Origin: Echinicola strongylocentroti
Lineage (GTDB): Bacteria; Bacteroidota; Bacteroidia; Cytophagales; Cyclobacteriaceae
Length of the DNA: 64,000 bases
Direction: 5' to 3'
Assembly (NCBI RefSeq): GCF_003260975.1
Contig: NZ_CP030041.1
Location: 2,837,001 to 2,901,000 of the forward strand
Part shown: positions 1 through 9,288 of the stretch, piece after piece
How positions within the stretch are numbered: the stretch's first letter is position 1
Layout: the number at the start of each line of letters is the position of its first letter
Position numbers and translations under genes: made by a program
Notes under the pieces: model-generated
Database searches by the model: none
Told to the model about the DNA's origin: nothing
What the model saw: the letters and a program-made list of their open reading frames with translations, nothing else

Positions 1-474
1 GTCTTTGGCCAATTTGTCCGACTCTGGGATGGTGGCTTTGGCATCTGCCATATTTTTCAGGTGGCCATCTATGGGTTTGCCATTTACAAAATCCCAAATG
101 TAGCTAGTAAAGCTTCCCACTTCGGCTTGTACTTCCATAAAGCGTTTGGCGTTATTGATAGCAGCAGCGATTTTTAGCCTGTTGCGGACGATTCCGGCAT
201 CTTGGAGCAGCTCTTCCACCATGCTGTCCGGAAAATCTGCCACCTGCTTATAGTCGAAGTCTGCAAAAGCCTTTCGATAGCCTTCTCTCTTCTTCAGTAT
301 AGTAGCCCAGCTCAGCCCGGCCTGGGCACTTTCCAGCACCAAAAACTCAAAATGGATCCGGTCGCTATAGACAGGCACACCCCATTCTTCATCATGATAT
401 TTGATATAATCTTCAAATCCCAGACACCATGGACATCGAAATTTTTCGCTTTGATTGATTTGAAAACTGGCCAT
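1..474 (-). CDS. tag: DNA-3-methyladenine glycosylase I (3' end beyond window)
   Basis: This is the N-terminal ~158 residues of a TagI-type glycosylase that removes 3-methyladenine from alkylated DNA; the C-terminus lies off the left edge. The ATG at 472-474 gives MASFQINQSEKFRCPWCLGF. Cys14 and His27 have the same 13-residue spacing as the zinc ligands Cys4 and His17 of E. coli Tag. The segment YHDEEWGVP, the catalytic-region LESAQAGLSW (Glu before the QAGLSW motif) and LKKREGYRKAF are family signatures. The usual length is about 185-195 residues, so only the last 30-40, with the second pair of zinc ligands, are missing. It is divergent from the sulfatase gene downstream, with about 230 bp between them. 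Identification is confident. Confidence 0.93.
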   Translation of the reverse strand, partial: MASFQINQSEKFRCPWCLGFEDYIKYHDEEWGVPVYSDRIHFEFLVLESAQAGLSWATILKKREGYRKAFADFDYKQVADFPDSMVEELLQDAGIVRNRLKIAAAINNAKRFMEVQAEVGSFTSYIWDFVNGKPIDGHLKNMADAKATIPESDKLAKD

Positions 475-651
475 ATAAAAATTGGATTATTGACTGGAAA
501 ATAGAAACACCTGAAAAGCCCAATGGCTAAATTTATCAAGTCTTTCTGACTAAAATTACACAATGTTATGGCCTTTTTATAGTCTATTGACCAATAAAAT
601 CTCAAATTGAGATACTATTTTCACTTTAGCCTAAATTAGGTACTAGGCTAC

Positions 652-682
652 TTTCAGGAATAGGATTTACCAGATATATTTG
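652..682 (+). promoter_or_regulatory. Bacteroidota-type promoter for the sulfatase gene
   Basis: TTTC at 652-655 and TATATTTG at 675-682 are separated by 19 bp, matching the -33 TTTG and -7 TAnnTTTG boxes of Bacteroidota primary-sigma promoters with one mismatch. The predicted start of transcription is near 687, which supports translation from the ATG at 707 rather than from the TTG at 680 inside the -7 box. Confidence 0.55.
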
Positions 683-706
683 GACAGTTCACCTAAATTG
701 AAATCT

Positions 707-2185
707 ATGAAAAATAGCGGTTTAGTTCGTTTTTTTGTTATTGGGCTCATCATATTGTGTAATTTTTCCTGTGAGAAAAAATCAGTACCACCACCAAATA
801 TCCTTTTTATTGCGGTGGATGACCTACGGCCTGAACTTGGCTGTTACGGGAAACAATATGTCCATTCCCCAAACTTAGATAAGCTCGCTGGCGAAAGCTC
901 CCTATTTGAAAATCACTACGTCACCGTGCCCACCTGTGGTGCTTCCCGTTACAACCTCCTTACAGGCCAACTCCCCAAAAGTCCAGGTGACCTAAGCAAT
1001 CAAGCAGCAGCCAACAGAATAGCCAAGAAAAACGGGGAGCAAAGCCCCACCACCTTCTTAGAGCAAATACGGAAAAACGGCTATTACACCGTAGGAATCG
1101 GAAAAATCTCCCATCATCCCGATGGCTATGTCTATGGCTACCGAGAGCCTAAAAGTGACCTTATCGAACTGCCTGGCAGCTGGGACGAAATGCTCCTAGA
1201 TGCAGGCAAATGGGGTACCGGGCACAATGCTTTTTTCGGCTATGCAGATGGCACTAATCGAAACGATAGGGAGAAGCGGGTGAAGCCTTATGAAGCTGCT
1301 GATGTGCAGGACGAAGGATACCCGGATGGGCTTACGACAAACTTGGCCATCAAAAAGCTGAAACAGCTCAAAGAAAAGGGAAAGCCATTTTTTCTAGGAG
1401 TGGGTTTTTTCAAACCGCACTTGCCCTTCACTGCTCCCAAAAAATATTGGGACTTATATGATGAAGAGGATATTCCGCTGGCACCATTCGCAGAAATCCC
1501 TGAAAACAGCTCAAAGGCAAGCCTCCAGAACAGCGGAGAGCTAAACCAATACAAGCTAGGAGAAGAAAAACCCGATCTGGACAGTGCCGCCTCTGATGCT
1601 TATGCCAGAAAACTCCGTCATGGCTATTTGGCCGCAGTAAGTTATATCGATGCGCAAGTAGGAAAGTTATTGGATGAGCTGGAGGATCAGGGCTTGGCAG
1701 AAAACACCATTGTGGTGGTGTGGGGAGACCACGGCTGGCACTTGGGAGACCAAAAAACATGGGGCAAACACACCGTCTTTGACAATGCCCTGCAGAGCGT
1801 ACTGATGATCAAGCGCCCAGGAGAAGGTGGCCAGCGCATATCGCAGGTCGTGAGCACCACAGACATCTATCCGACCATCATGAAGCTGGCAAATGTATCA
1901 TCACACGTGCCGCTAGATGGGGAAAGTATGGTAGCACTAATGGACAATCCTGCAACAACGAACTGGAGAAATACCGCTTACAGCTACTTCAACAGGGGAA
2001 TTTCCTTGCGAACTCCTAACTATAGATTGACCAAATATTTCCGCGAGCAGTCACCGTCCATGGAGCTATACGATCACCAAAAAGATCCCTATGAAAGTAT
2101 AAACGTGGCCAAGGAGCAGCCAAAAGTAGTGAAGCAGCTTATGCCCAGCTGGGAAAAGGGGAATACGGGGATTTTTGAGGAATAG
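707..2185 (+). CDS. Secreted sulfatase lipoprotein (iduronate-2-sulfatase-like)
   Basis: A 492-residue sulfatase of the alkaline-phosphatase superfamily that should hydrolyse sulfate esters, probably on a sulfated glycan. Residues 1-22 form a lipoprotein signal with lipobox NFSC (Cys22). The metal-site Asp pair is in AVDDLRPELG (Asp38, Asp39). The formylglycine motif is CGASR (Cys77 to Arg81); the third position is Ala rather than the usual Pro, a variant compatible with the C-x-A-x-R motif accepted by anaerobic maturases. The C-terminal metal and sulfate residues are in WGDHGWHLGDQKTWGKHT. The order resembles iduronate-2-sulfatase and bacterial S1-family relatives. No maturase gene is in the window. 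The start at 707 was chosen over TTG 680 because it begins the signal peptide and follows the predicted promoter. The substrate is unknown. Confidence 0.9.
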   Translation: MKNSGLVRFFVIGLIILCNFSCEKKSVPPPNILFIAVDDLRPELGCYGKQYVHSPNLDKLAGESSLFENHYVTVPTCGASRYNLLTGQLPKSPGDLSNQAAANRIAKKNGEQSPTTFLEQIRKNGYYTVGIGKISHHPDGYVYGYREPKSDLIELPGSWDEMLLDAGKWGTGHNAFFGYADGTNRNDREKRVKPYEAADVQDEGYPDGLTTNLAIKKLKQLKEKGKPFFLGVGFFKPHLPFTAPKKYWDLYDEEDIPLAPFAEIPENSSKASLQNSGELNQYKLGEEKPDLDSAASDAYARKLRHGYLAAVSYIDAQVGKLLDELEDQGLAENTIVVVWGDHGWHLGDQKTWGKHTVFDNALQSVLMIKRPGEGGQRISQVVSTTDIYPTIMKLANVSSHVPLDGESMVALMDNPATTNWRNTAYSYFNRGISLRTPNYRLTKYFREQSPSMELYDHQKDPYESINVAKEQPKVVKQLMPSWEKGNTGIFEE

Positions 2186-2237
2186 ACGGAAGCCCCCTTC
2201 GGCTACGCTCAGGACAGGAATCAGAAGCAGCCTATTT

Positions 2238-2431
2238 GAGTCGGAGGCTCAAAGCTAGCCAGTGCTGGGGCAGAGACCCAGCACAACCCTAGGCTGACTT
2301 GGTACAACCGTTCTCAAAACAAGCCCAGCTAAGCTCCCCTTTGTTCCGTAGCGGTCTCCAGTACAATCACGGCTTAGCGCTGTCCCGTCGTCTCTGACGC
2401 GGGAGCACAAAGGCTGAGTCTCCCGACTCAA
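2238..2431. repeat. Dispersed palindromic repeat, family A (copy 1)
   Basis: The stretch holds GAGTCGGAGGCTC (2238-2250), then a perfect palindrome-like core at 2261-2286 (GTGCTGGG-GCAGAGA-CCCAGCAC followed by AAC), then a GTCCCGTCGTCTCTGACGCGGGA hairpin and GAGTCTCCCGACTC near 2415-2430. The same modules in the same order occur at 17835-17951, and the first two at 6981-7033. It fills the gap between two convergent genes. It looks like a non-coding REP/MITE-type element; no transposase of its own is evident. Confidence 0.7.
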
Positions 2432-2475
2432 TGCTAAGTACTTGGTACGTGTATCCTGCTACTTGGCTGAATTGC

Positions 2476-3408
2476 TCAGTCCATCACCTTGGTTTTCATA
2501 TTGATTTCCATGGGCATGGACATCCCGTCAGGAAGTTGTTCGTTCTTTTCGATTTCCACAAAGCCCTCCATTGCCTGGTCCAGGTCGATGGTTTTGATCC
2601 AGCCCGTTTTAGCGTCTAGAATAATGGTGGCGTTTAAGGTTCCGCCCATGTCATAGGTCATGGGAAATGGCATTACCGAGGGATCTACCTTCTCACTTTG
2701 GGCCATTTTGGTATTGCCATTGGCTTGTAGGTAATACTGGTCATTTTCTTTTTTCACATAGGTATAGGTGATTTGGTGATTGGCATCGACCCCGTTCATG
2801 GAAGAAGTGATCGTCGCATCCCAAGTGTCTCCTGGCTCTACCTTGTCCTCTGGAAAAATAGGGCTGGTAAGCTGGAGATTTCCCAACATACCATTTTCGC
2901 CAAAATTCTGCTTCATTTGGGACTTGACCTTGTCCAACTGGTCATCTCCGAGCACCTCTGCGACCTCATCAACTGCCGAAGAAAAGGCCTCATCCATTCC
3001 TGATACTTCAAGGATTTTACCTTTTTTGCTCATTTTAATGCTAAAGGGCTTTTCGGCCATTTTTCCAAACATCTTGCTGAGTGGATTGCTGTCTTCTTTG
3101 TCAGCATCCTCCGAACTAAAAGCCATTTCCATCGTCTGCATTTTCATGGCCATGCTCATTTTGTCAAACTTGGCCTCCATCAGGTAAGAATCACCTGCTA
3201 CTTCCAGGACCTTTAGCGACATGTCACCGACAATATTCATATCAATATCGAAGTTGTTTCCGCCAAACTCCTGGCTGATGTGGGATTCCATCGTGGATTT
3301 TTGGTAATAGGTTTCTCCTTCGGCCAAATCAAGTTGTAAAAGCACTTTGTTGGATTGGCAAGAAGCCATCAAGGCGCATAAAAGCAGTAAGAGGCTCAGG
3401 TTTTTCAT
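2476..3408 (-). CDS. DUF6263-like lipoprotein
   Basis: A 310-residue exported lipoprotein with signal MKNLSLLLLLCALMASC (lipobox MASC). The rest is a soluble beta-rich protein with the pattern of Bacteroidota DUF6263 proteins: ETYYQKSTMES near the N-terminus, a central SIKMSKKGKILEVSG segment, then a PGDTWDATI segment and a C-terminal TMGGTLNATI-like stretch before the DAKTGWI motif. No catalytic residues are apparent and the function is unknown; it is probably periplasm-facing. The ATG at 3408 was chosen over an upstream TTG because the signal peptide starts there. The gene is transcribed convergently with the sulfatase and is the last gene before the repeat. Confidence 0.75.
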   Translation of the reverse strand: MKNLSLLLLLCALMASCQSNKVLLQLDLAEGETYYQKSTMESHISQEFGGNNFDIDMNIVGDMSLKVLEVAGDSYLMEAKFDKMSMAMKMQTMEMAFSSEDADKEDSNPLSKMFGKMAEKPFSIKMSKKGKILEVSGMDEAFSSAVDEVAEVLGDDQLDKVKSQMKQNFGENGMLGNLQLTSPIFPEDKVEPGDTWDATITSSMNGVDANHQITYTYVKKENDQYYLQANGNTKMAQSEKVDPSVMPFPMTYDMGGTLNATIILDAKTGWIKTIDLDQAMEGFVEIEKNEQLPDGMSMPMEINMKTKVMD

Positions 3409-3536
3409 AACGGTCAAAAATGTTATCGATTAAAAGTTATTTTTGGCAAGTTAAATATTCTTTTTCCGCCACGGCAGGCCTTTTCCAACTTTCTATAATA
3501 ATGCCACAAAATTCAGGAGCCGCTATGCTGATTATC

Positions 3537-4052
3537 TTAGCGTTCATTTTTCTTGTTCAGATCCATTCCTGCATAAAATCCCAAGTCTTTTCTTCTCAAT
3601 ATTTTGGTCCAAAAGGCAATTTGGCCAGCATGATAAGAAAAATGTTCCACGGCATGGATGACATTTCCAATGCCCGAGTAGTGATAGCCTTGGACGGTAT
3701 ATTTACTTTCTAGGCTGTTTTGATCCAAGCTTTGCAATAAATCTGCGCATTGGCTCACCGTGGTATTTAATTTGTCTATCAATGCTTGTTTATCCATGGT
3801 CTTGCTGGTGCTAAATTCTGCCTCGCGGTCACGCTTGTCCTCGGCTTTTCCCAGAGAAGACAGCAAGTACTGTGTCAGGTTGCCGCATAGGTGCAAAACC
3901 AAATTCCCCATGCTGTTGGAGGCTTCGTTGGGCTTTTCCCAGATTTCATCTTCTGACAACCACTCCAGGCAACTTACGATTTTGGAATTGTTCTCTTCCA
4001 AACGAAATACGGAATGCTTGATTGTCTCCTTTACTAATGTGTTATCTTTCAT
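3537..4052 (-). CDS. DinB-like four-helix protein (DUF1572 family)
   Basis: A 171-residue cytoplasmic protein of the DinB/YfiT-like four-helix fold. His residues in LVLHLCGNL and in HAVEHFSYHAGQI fit the three-His metal triad of the family; the latter motif is near the end, as expected. Members of this superfamily include thiol-dependent transferases and damage-induced proteins, but no substrate can be assigned here. The gene is divergent from the PHP-domain gene, leaving 93 bp between the two starts. Confidence 0.75.
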   Translation of the reverse strand: MKDNTLVKETIKHSVFRLEENNSKIVSCLEWLSEDEIWEKPNEASNSMGNLVLHLCGNLTQYLLSSLGKAEDKRDREAEFSTSKTMDKQALIDKLNTTVSQCADLLQSLDQNSLESKYTVQGYHYSGIGNVIHAVEHFSYHAGQIAFWTKILRRKDLGFYAGMDLNKKNER

Positions 4053-4145
4053 GGTTTGTGATTTATTGTGTTGTTTAAACTATTAATTTATAGTAGCTTA
4101 TATCCTGTTTCATAAACAATGTCCCTCATTAGCACCACCAAAGTC

Positions 4146-5345
4146 ATGCGAAAGTTACCTGTTCTCATTTGTTTTTTGCTTTTAATATTTTCATGTGCCG
4201 AAAAAGCCTCCAATACTGAAGAGGCGCAATGGTACAAAGGTAACCTCCACACCCATTCTTATTGGAGTGATGGTGACGATTACCCCGAAATGATCATGGA
4301 CTGGTATAAGTCACACGACTATGATTTTATTGTCCTTTCTGATCACAATGTACTGGCAAATAGTGAAAAGTGGAAGCTGATTCCAAAGTCTCCGGTGCAC
4401 AAAAAGGCTTTTGAGAAGTACTTGGCAAAATATGGGGAAGAGTGGGTCGAATACAGGGAAGATTCGGCAGGCCGGAAAGAGGTGCGGCTAAAAACCCTAG
4501 AAGAGTACAGGCCAATGTTTGAAGTGGAAGGAGAGTTTCTTATTATCCAATCCGAAGAGATCAGTGACAGTTATGACAAAAAGCCCCTTCACATGAATGT
4601 CACCAATATTCAAAAATTGATCGAGCCGCAAGGAGGAAATTCTGTCGCAGAAGTCCTGCAAAACAACCTCGACAAGGTAAAACAACAGCGGGAAGCCACC
4701 GGGGTGCCGATGTTTATGCATATCAATCACCCCAACTTTATCTGGGCCATCACGCCGGAAGACATCATCCAGCTGGATGGTGAGCGTTTTTTTGAAGTGT
4801 ACAATGGCCATCCATTGGTGCACAATTACGGTGATTCACTACGTCCCAGCATGGAAGTCCTGTGGGACAAGGTCCAAGCGGCTTACCTGCAAGCTGGCAA
4901 ACCACCACTCTATGGATTGGCCGTTGATGATGCGCACAATTACCATGTGTTTAATGAAAAAAGCAGCAACCCCGGCAGGGGCTGGGTAATGGTAAAAGCC
5001 AAGGACCTTTCGCCAAGCTCCCTGATCGAAGCCATGGAAGCGGGGCAGTTTTATGCCTCCACAGGTGTTACCTTGCGAGACGTCCACTTTGATGGTGAAG
5101 AGCTGACGGTATCCGTTTCCGAAGAAGAAGGGGTTGATTATTCCATCCAATTTTTTGGCACCAAAAAATCATCTCCAGATAGAAGCGGTGAGCTGCTGCA
5201 CGAAATAAATGGCACCGAGGCGTCCTATATCCTCCAAGAAGGTGATATGTACGTCCGAGCAAAAGTCACTTCCTCCAAGCCCAAAGAAAACCCCTATCAA
5301 ATCGGTGACAAAGAGGTGGCCTGGACGCAGCCGGTGTTGAAGTAG
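4146..5345 (+). CDS. PHP-domain phosphoesterase-like lipoprotein
   Basis: A 399-residue lipoprotein (MRKLPVLICFLLLIFSCAEK, lipobox IFSC) followed by a PHP-type metal-dependent hydrolase domain. Metal ligands are visible in NLHTHSYWSDGD (HxH) and FIVLSDHNV; IQSEEIS, FMHINHPN and YGLAVDDAHNYH supply the later Glu, His and Asp/His residues typical of the family. The C-terminal ~100 residues look like a small beta-domain. The PHP fold is shared by phosphoesterases and polymerase exonucleases; a secreted copy probably acts on an extracytoplasmic phosphoester, but the substrate is unknown. An in-frame ATG at 4119 exists, but the signal peptide n-region fits the 4146 start better. Confidence 0.8.
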   Translation: MRKLPVLICFLLLIFSCAEKASNTEEAQWYKGNLHTHSYWSDGDDYPEMIMDWYKSHDYDFIVLSDHNVLANSEKWKLIPKSPVHKKAFEKYLAKYGEEWVEYREDSAGRKEVRLKTLEEYRPMFEVEGEFLIIQSEEISDSYDKKPLHMNVTNIQKLIEPQGGNSVAEVLQNNLDKVKQQREATGVPMFMHINHPNFIWAITPEDIIQLDGERFFEVYNGHPLVHNYGDSLRPSMEVLWDKVQAAYLQAGKPPLYGLAVDDAHNYHVFNEKSSNPGRGWVMVKAKDLSPSSLIEAMEAGQFYASTGVTLRDVHFDGEELTVSVSEEEGVDYSIQFFGTKKSSPDRSGELLHEINGTEASYILQEGDMYVRAKVTSSKPKENPYQIGDKEVAWTQPVLK

Positions 5346-5726
5346 GTTGATTTTTAGCGTTATAGTAGCGTCATTTTTATGGAACGCTGAGCACGCAGAT
5401 AGGGCTGATGTTCACAGATAATTTTGATAGCCTGTGTTGGTCAAAGGCTCGGGTCAAGGGAAATGTTTGGGGGGATTAGGATTGGTTCCGATAGCACGCA
5501 GGTCGCGCGGATTAAAACCTACAAACCTCAGTTCGATTATAAAATCGTTTCCGTACAGTGGTCGGAACATGCACTGCGAGGCTTAGAGGGAGATATGAGG
5601 GGTGGAAGCCGTGGCAGCTCGCCGCGGCGAGTTGCCACACCCTTTTCCAACCCACATCCACCTAAAAAGGGTTCGCAACGCTTTTAATACTAAATTTAAG
5701 TCGAGCTCAGGTTACAAACCTTAACA
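5346..5726. other. Intergenic stretch with fragments of dispersed repeats
   Basis: No convincing gene. It begins with a short fragment of repeat family C (ATGGAACGCTGA...CGCAGAT near 5380-5402) and later carries a GC-rich palindrome, CTCGCCGCGGCGAG, at about 5619-5632. It separates the PHP gene from the end of the exopolysaccharide cluster. The one 87-codon open frame here has no start context or recognisable product. Confidence 0.5.
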
Positions 5727-6848
5727 CTACTTCCTCGCAGCTAATTCCTTAAACACCTCGATGTACTGATCCGTCACATGGTCCCAGTTGTACTTTTTGG
5801 TAAGGCCTTCATGGGAGGTTTTGCGGAGCTGCTGCATGGCTTCTGGAGATTGCTCGGCTTTCTCTATTACGGCAGAGATGGCTTTTTGGCCCTTCTGAAA
5901 GTACCAGCCGTGTTTGCCATTTTGGAGCATTTCTTGGTTAAATGGCGTGTCCAAAGCGAGGATGGCACAGTCATAGCCCAGGGCCTTTAGCATGGCGGGG
6001 TTGGTGCCTCCGTACTCATGTCCATGGAAATAGGCATAACAATTTCTATACAAGGCGGCCAATTCCTGCTGGTCTTTGACATAACCCGTGAACAGCAAAC
6101 GTTCATCGGGGATGTTTTTGAGCCGTTCGGCAAATTCATCTTTGTAGGGAACATCTCCCACCACGACAAGTTTTCGGGTACTGCTGGACTGGATAAAGCC
6201 TTCGATGATCAGGTCAGCGTTATTGTCAGGAATCAGCCTCCCTACGATCAGGTAATAGCCTTGCTTTGCCAGCTGCCACTTATTGATCAGGGAGGGATCT
6301 GCCTGTAACCCGGGGTTGGAACCATAGGCAATCACCTTGGAAGACGCATTGAAAAGCTCCTGATAGATGCGCTGCATTTCGTCCGAATCATTGATGATTT
6401 GGTCATAGCATTTGGTGGCCATTTTAGAGGCCCAGTAAAAATACTTTCCACCGATCCCTTTCCACTTTGGGCGGAGCCATTCCAGTCCATCTACATTGAT
6501 GGCAGTAGGCTTCCGCATGATGCGGGAAATCAGCCCAAATGGGCCATTGCCACTATTCACCACAAAGATCACATCCGCACTGGAAAAGCAGGCATGGATC
6601 ATGGAGAAAAACGAGTGGGTCAGCTGTGTAAATGACTTGGACTCTATGGCCGGTATATACACCAAATCGATGCCATTGACCTGCTTAGGCCGCTCCTTGA
6701 ACAAGGAGCGGTGACAATACACCGTGACGCGGATATTTTTTTTTACCAATCTTTCGCACAGTTCCTTCACCATGGTATCGTATCCCCCATATACATAGGG
6801 ATATCCTTTGGCTCCGAAGATGGCGACGTGAAGTGGCTTGTTTTTCAT
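5727..6848 (-). CDS. DUF1972/GT4 glycosyltransferase
   Basis: A 373-residue GT-B fold glycosyltransferase with an N-terminal DUF1972 segment (VAIFGAKGYPYVYGGYDTMV) as found in rhamnosyltransferase-like enzymes of capsule and O-antigen clusters, followed by a GT4-type C-terminal domain (YYLIVGRLIPDNN, FTGYVKDQQELAALYRN, and HGHEYGGTNPAMLKALGYDC carrying the nucleotide-sugar binding Glu-type region). It acts in the cytoplasm, adding a sugar to a lipid-linked polysaccharide repeat. It is the last gene of the minus-strand exopolysaccharide cluster, separated from the next by a repeat-bearing gap. The donor and linkage cannot be told from the sequence. Confidence 0.85.
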   Translation of the reverse strand: MKNKPLHVAIFGAKGYPYVYGGYDTMVKELCERLVKKNIRVTVYCHRSLFKERPKQVNGIDLVYIPAIESKSFTQLTHSFFSMIHACFSSADVIFVVNSGNGPFGLISRIMRKPTAINVDGLEWLRPKWKGIGGKYFYWASKMATKCYDQIINDSDEMQRIYQELFNASSKVIAYGSNPGLQADPSLINKWQLAKQGYYLIVGRLIPDNNADLIIEGFIQSSSTRKLVVVGDVPYKDEFAERLKNIPDERLLFTGYVKDQQELAALYRNCYAYFHGHEYGGTNPAMLKALGYDCAILALDTPFNQEMLQNGKHGWYFQKGQKAISAVIEKAEQSPEAMQQLRKTSHEGLTKKYNWDHVTDQYIEVFKELAARK

Positions 6849-6980
6849 GTTTTTGGATTGGAAAATTTGAAGGTTCTAAAGTTTGACAATTGTCGGAAGT
6901 CTAAAGCCAATATCATAATCACTAGCCCGAACTGGGTTCAACTGAATACAAGACTGAATTGTTCTATTTTTATCTCTTTA

Positions 6981-7033
6981 TGGAGTCAGAGACTCAGCGT
7001 CTATCTTGTGCTGGGGCAGAGACCCAGCACAAC
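6981..7033. repeat. Dispersed palindromic repeat, family A (copy 2, partial)
   Basis: GAGTCAGAGACTC followed by GTGCTGGG-GCAGAGA-CCCAGCAC and AAC, the same two modules as at 2238-2286 and 17835-17884, but without the downstream half. It lies in the 6849-7260 gap, which otherwise holds a 9-bp inverted repeat CTCCCCGCC/GGCGGGGAG at 7226-7245 and no gene. Confidence 0.65.
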
Positions 7034-7260
7034 TCAGGAAATTACCCCCTAGCCAATTTTGAATTATTGGTGGACAGTTTATGGTTCATGATCCACAGCT
7101 TGTGGTCGATATCATTTAGTCTTGTCACATCCTGAGATGCAACGCTTTTTAGTACTGCGACAAAAACACGGTTTTAGCATTGTGACGTTGGGGATTCCAC
7201 TTTCCATTAAACAACCCCACCTAAGCTCCCCGCCGTGGCGGGGAGGATTTGTCTCATATC

Positions 7261-8433
7261 TCATGTCTCACTACTACTTCTCCCTATAAACTCTCGAAAG
7301 ACATTCCCCATATTCTCCACATAAGCTTCAATGGAAAAATGCTCCATTACTCTTTCTTGACCGGCCTGGCCCATAGCTAGTCTCTTTGAAGGGTCTTCGA
7401 TCAGTGCATCAAAGGCAAGGGAGGCTTTCTCAGCATCATCCCAAGGGACCAAATGGCCCGTTTCTTCATTCAGCACCATCTCGGTGGCACCGCCGTGGGC
7501 AGTAGCGATCACCGGTTTGGCGGAGGCCATGGCTTCCAGAACGGTGGTGGGCAAAGGGTCGGGCAAAATAGATGGCAGCATAAAGATGTCCAGGCCACTC
7601 ATGATATTCGGAATGTCTGTGCGATAACCTAAGTTGGTGACCTTATCGGTCAGGCCATTGGCTTTAATCTTGGCATTGATCTCATCGTAGAGGTATTCGT
7701 ACCCTTCGAAGGCGTCGCCTACCATGACAAAATGAAGATGATCATGCCTTTCGGCCAATGCTTTGGCCACATCCAGAAAGTAGGACTGCCCTTTCCAGAA
7801 ATGCACCCGCGCGATCATCCCGATCAGGATGGTCTCTTGGGAAATGCCGATTTCTGCCTTCAGGTCATAGTTGGCTTCTTTGAAGGGCAGGTAGTCGATG
7901 CCGTTGTAAACCAGCCTCATCATATAAGCCGGTACATTGGGCTTCATGTTTTCGATAACGGCCCGGGAAACGCAAAGGGCCAAATCACCTGTATAAGTAA
8001 TATACCTTTCGATAAAATTCTTGAACCAAGTTGGAGTGACTATGATCTCATGTATGTGCCAAATATGCCTCAGCCTTTTCTTTTTGGCCACCCAAGCACC
8101 TATCCAAACAGCGGCAGTATTGGAATACACTAGCGATACGTTTTCTTTCTTGATTAATTTTGACAGTGCGCCATTTGCCTTGTAAAGGCATTTTAATCGA
8201 TTCAGGAGGCCTTTTGGATTCATGTACTTCCGCCTCATAATGCCTAGTTTGACAATGACCACGGCGATTCCTTTTTCCCTCAGCATAGCAGCTAATGGCC
8301 CTTCACCCGATAAGACAACGATGGATTGAAATCCACTTGCTTCTAGGGCATCTACCGTTCTGAACACACATCTACTTGCCCCGTACAGATCTGATGAACT
8401 GTGTAAGATCAGAGCAGTTTTCTTATTGATCAT
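7261..8433 (-). CDS. GT4-family glycosyltransferase
   Basis: A 390-residue GT-B glycosyltransferase. The N-terminal domain starts TALILHSSSDLYGASRCVF, the glycine-rich acceptor-domain opening of family 4. The C-terminal donor domain has IGMIARVHFWKGQSYFLDV, VTNLGYRTDIPNIMSGLDIF and PLPTTVLEAMASAKPVIAT with the E-x7-E-type region. It most likely transfers a sugar from a nucleotide donor to a polyprenyl-linked polysaccharide intermediate on the inner membrane. Its start overlaps the end of the acetyltransferase gene by 11 bp, so the two are cotranscribed. Sugar specificity is unknown. Confidence 0.87.
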   Translation of the reverse strand: MINKKTALILHSSSDLYGASRCVFRTVDALEASGFQSIVVLSGEGPLAAMLREKGIAVVIVKLGIMRRKYMNPKGLLNRLKCLYKANGALSKLIKKENVSLVYSNTAAVWIGAWVAKKKRLRHIWHIHEIIVTPTWFKNFIERYITYTGDLALCVSRAVIENMKPNVPAYMMRLVYNGIDYLPFKEANYDLKAEIGISQETILIGMIARVHFWKGQSYFLDVAKALAERHDHLHFVMVGDAFEGYEYLYDEINAKIKANGLTDKVTNLGYRTDIPNIMSGLDIFMLPSILPDPLPTTVLEAMASAKPVIATAHGGATEMVLNEETGHLVPWDDAEKASLAFDALIEDPSKRLAMGQAGQERVMEHFSIEAYVENMGNVFREFIGRSSSET

Positions 8434-9163
8434 TTGCTGTTTTACCTGCTAATTTTTTGTCCAATCTTGTTTTTAAAAGTTTTGCAGGATTACCACCTAC
8501 AATGGAGTAAGGAGGCACATCCTTGGTCACCACGCTTCCTGCGGCCACTACGGATCCTCTTCCCACCGTTACCCCTGCCAAAATTATGGAATTACTCGCA
8601 ATCCAACAATCATCTTCTATCTTGGCAAAGGACCTGGTCACACCTTGCTCGATCATCGGGTTTTCGGTATCACCAAAGTTATGGTTTTCGGAGTATATAC
8701 TTACTCTCGGGGACATCATCACGTTGTCACCGATCTCTATATAGCCTGAGCAGCCGATATAGGCGTAGGGACCGATGCTGGAATTATTGCCCACTTTTAG
8801 TCCTACTCCGGCCTCTCCTCCATACAGGTTGGTGGGGCGGATGATGGCATAGCTGCCTACGGTTACCTTATCACCAAAGACAATGCCCTTTTGGGATAGG
8901 CAGTTGATCTCACAATTATCCTGGGCGATAAAATTCTTGCCCACAGACAGATAGCGGGCTTGCCGGATCGTCACTCTTTTGCCGATCAGCAGCATTCCCT
9001 CGGAGGACTTAAACCACAATCTGCGGAAACTGCCCCGGACAAACCACACACTCGTGCGCAGTAGCACCCCAAGCGTGGATAGACTGTCCCAGTTTTCGTC
9101 AAACCTATCGGACATGTCCATTCCAGTGACGGTATTGATGGTGCGTTGGATAAAATTAGCCAT
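8423..9163 (-). CDS. Left-handed beta-helix O-acetyltransferase
   Basis: A 246-residue acyltransferase of the hexapeptide (LbH) family. Isoleucine-patch repeats run from about residue 60 to 210, including VGSYAIIRP, IGPYAYIGCSGYIEIGDN and IASNSIILAGVTVGRGSVV, ending in AGSVVTKDVPPYSIVGGNPAKL, the characteristic C-terminal turn of serine-, maltose- and capsule-acetyltransferases. The active-site His is likely in YSENHNFGD. It probably acetylates a sugar of the exopolysaccharide. It overlaps the downstream glycosyltransferase by 11 bp. Confidence 0.88.
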   Translation of the reverse strand: MANFIQRTINTVTGMDMSDRFDENWDSLSTLGVLLRTSVWFVRGSFRRLWFKSSEGMLLIGKRVTIRQARYLSVGKNFIAQDNCEINCLSQKGIVFGDKVTVGSYAIIRPTNLYGGEAGVGLKVGNNSSIGPYAYIGCSGYIEIGDNVMMSPRVSIYSENHNFGDTENPMIEQGVTRSFAKIEDDCWIASNSIILAGVTVGRGSVVAAGSVVTKDVPPYSIVGGNPAKLLKTRLDKKLAGKTANDQ

Positions 9164-9288
9164 GGTACATTATACGATTTTTCCATTTTAAGGAAACAGG
9201 TATTTTATCTTTCAAAGAAACGCAAAAATGGCTATTTTCAATAAACTATTAGCGGATAACCTTTAAACTCACTTAAAAGTTGAAAAAA

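Noticed and set aside
5424..5687. 87-codon open frame between the PHP gene and the exopolysaccharide cluster
   Set aside because: No signal, motif or start context; composition is arbitrary and the frame passes through palindromic DNA.
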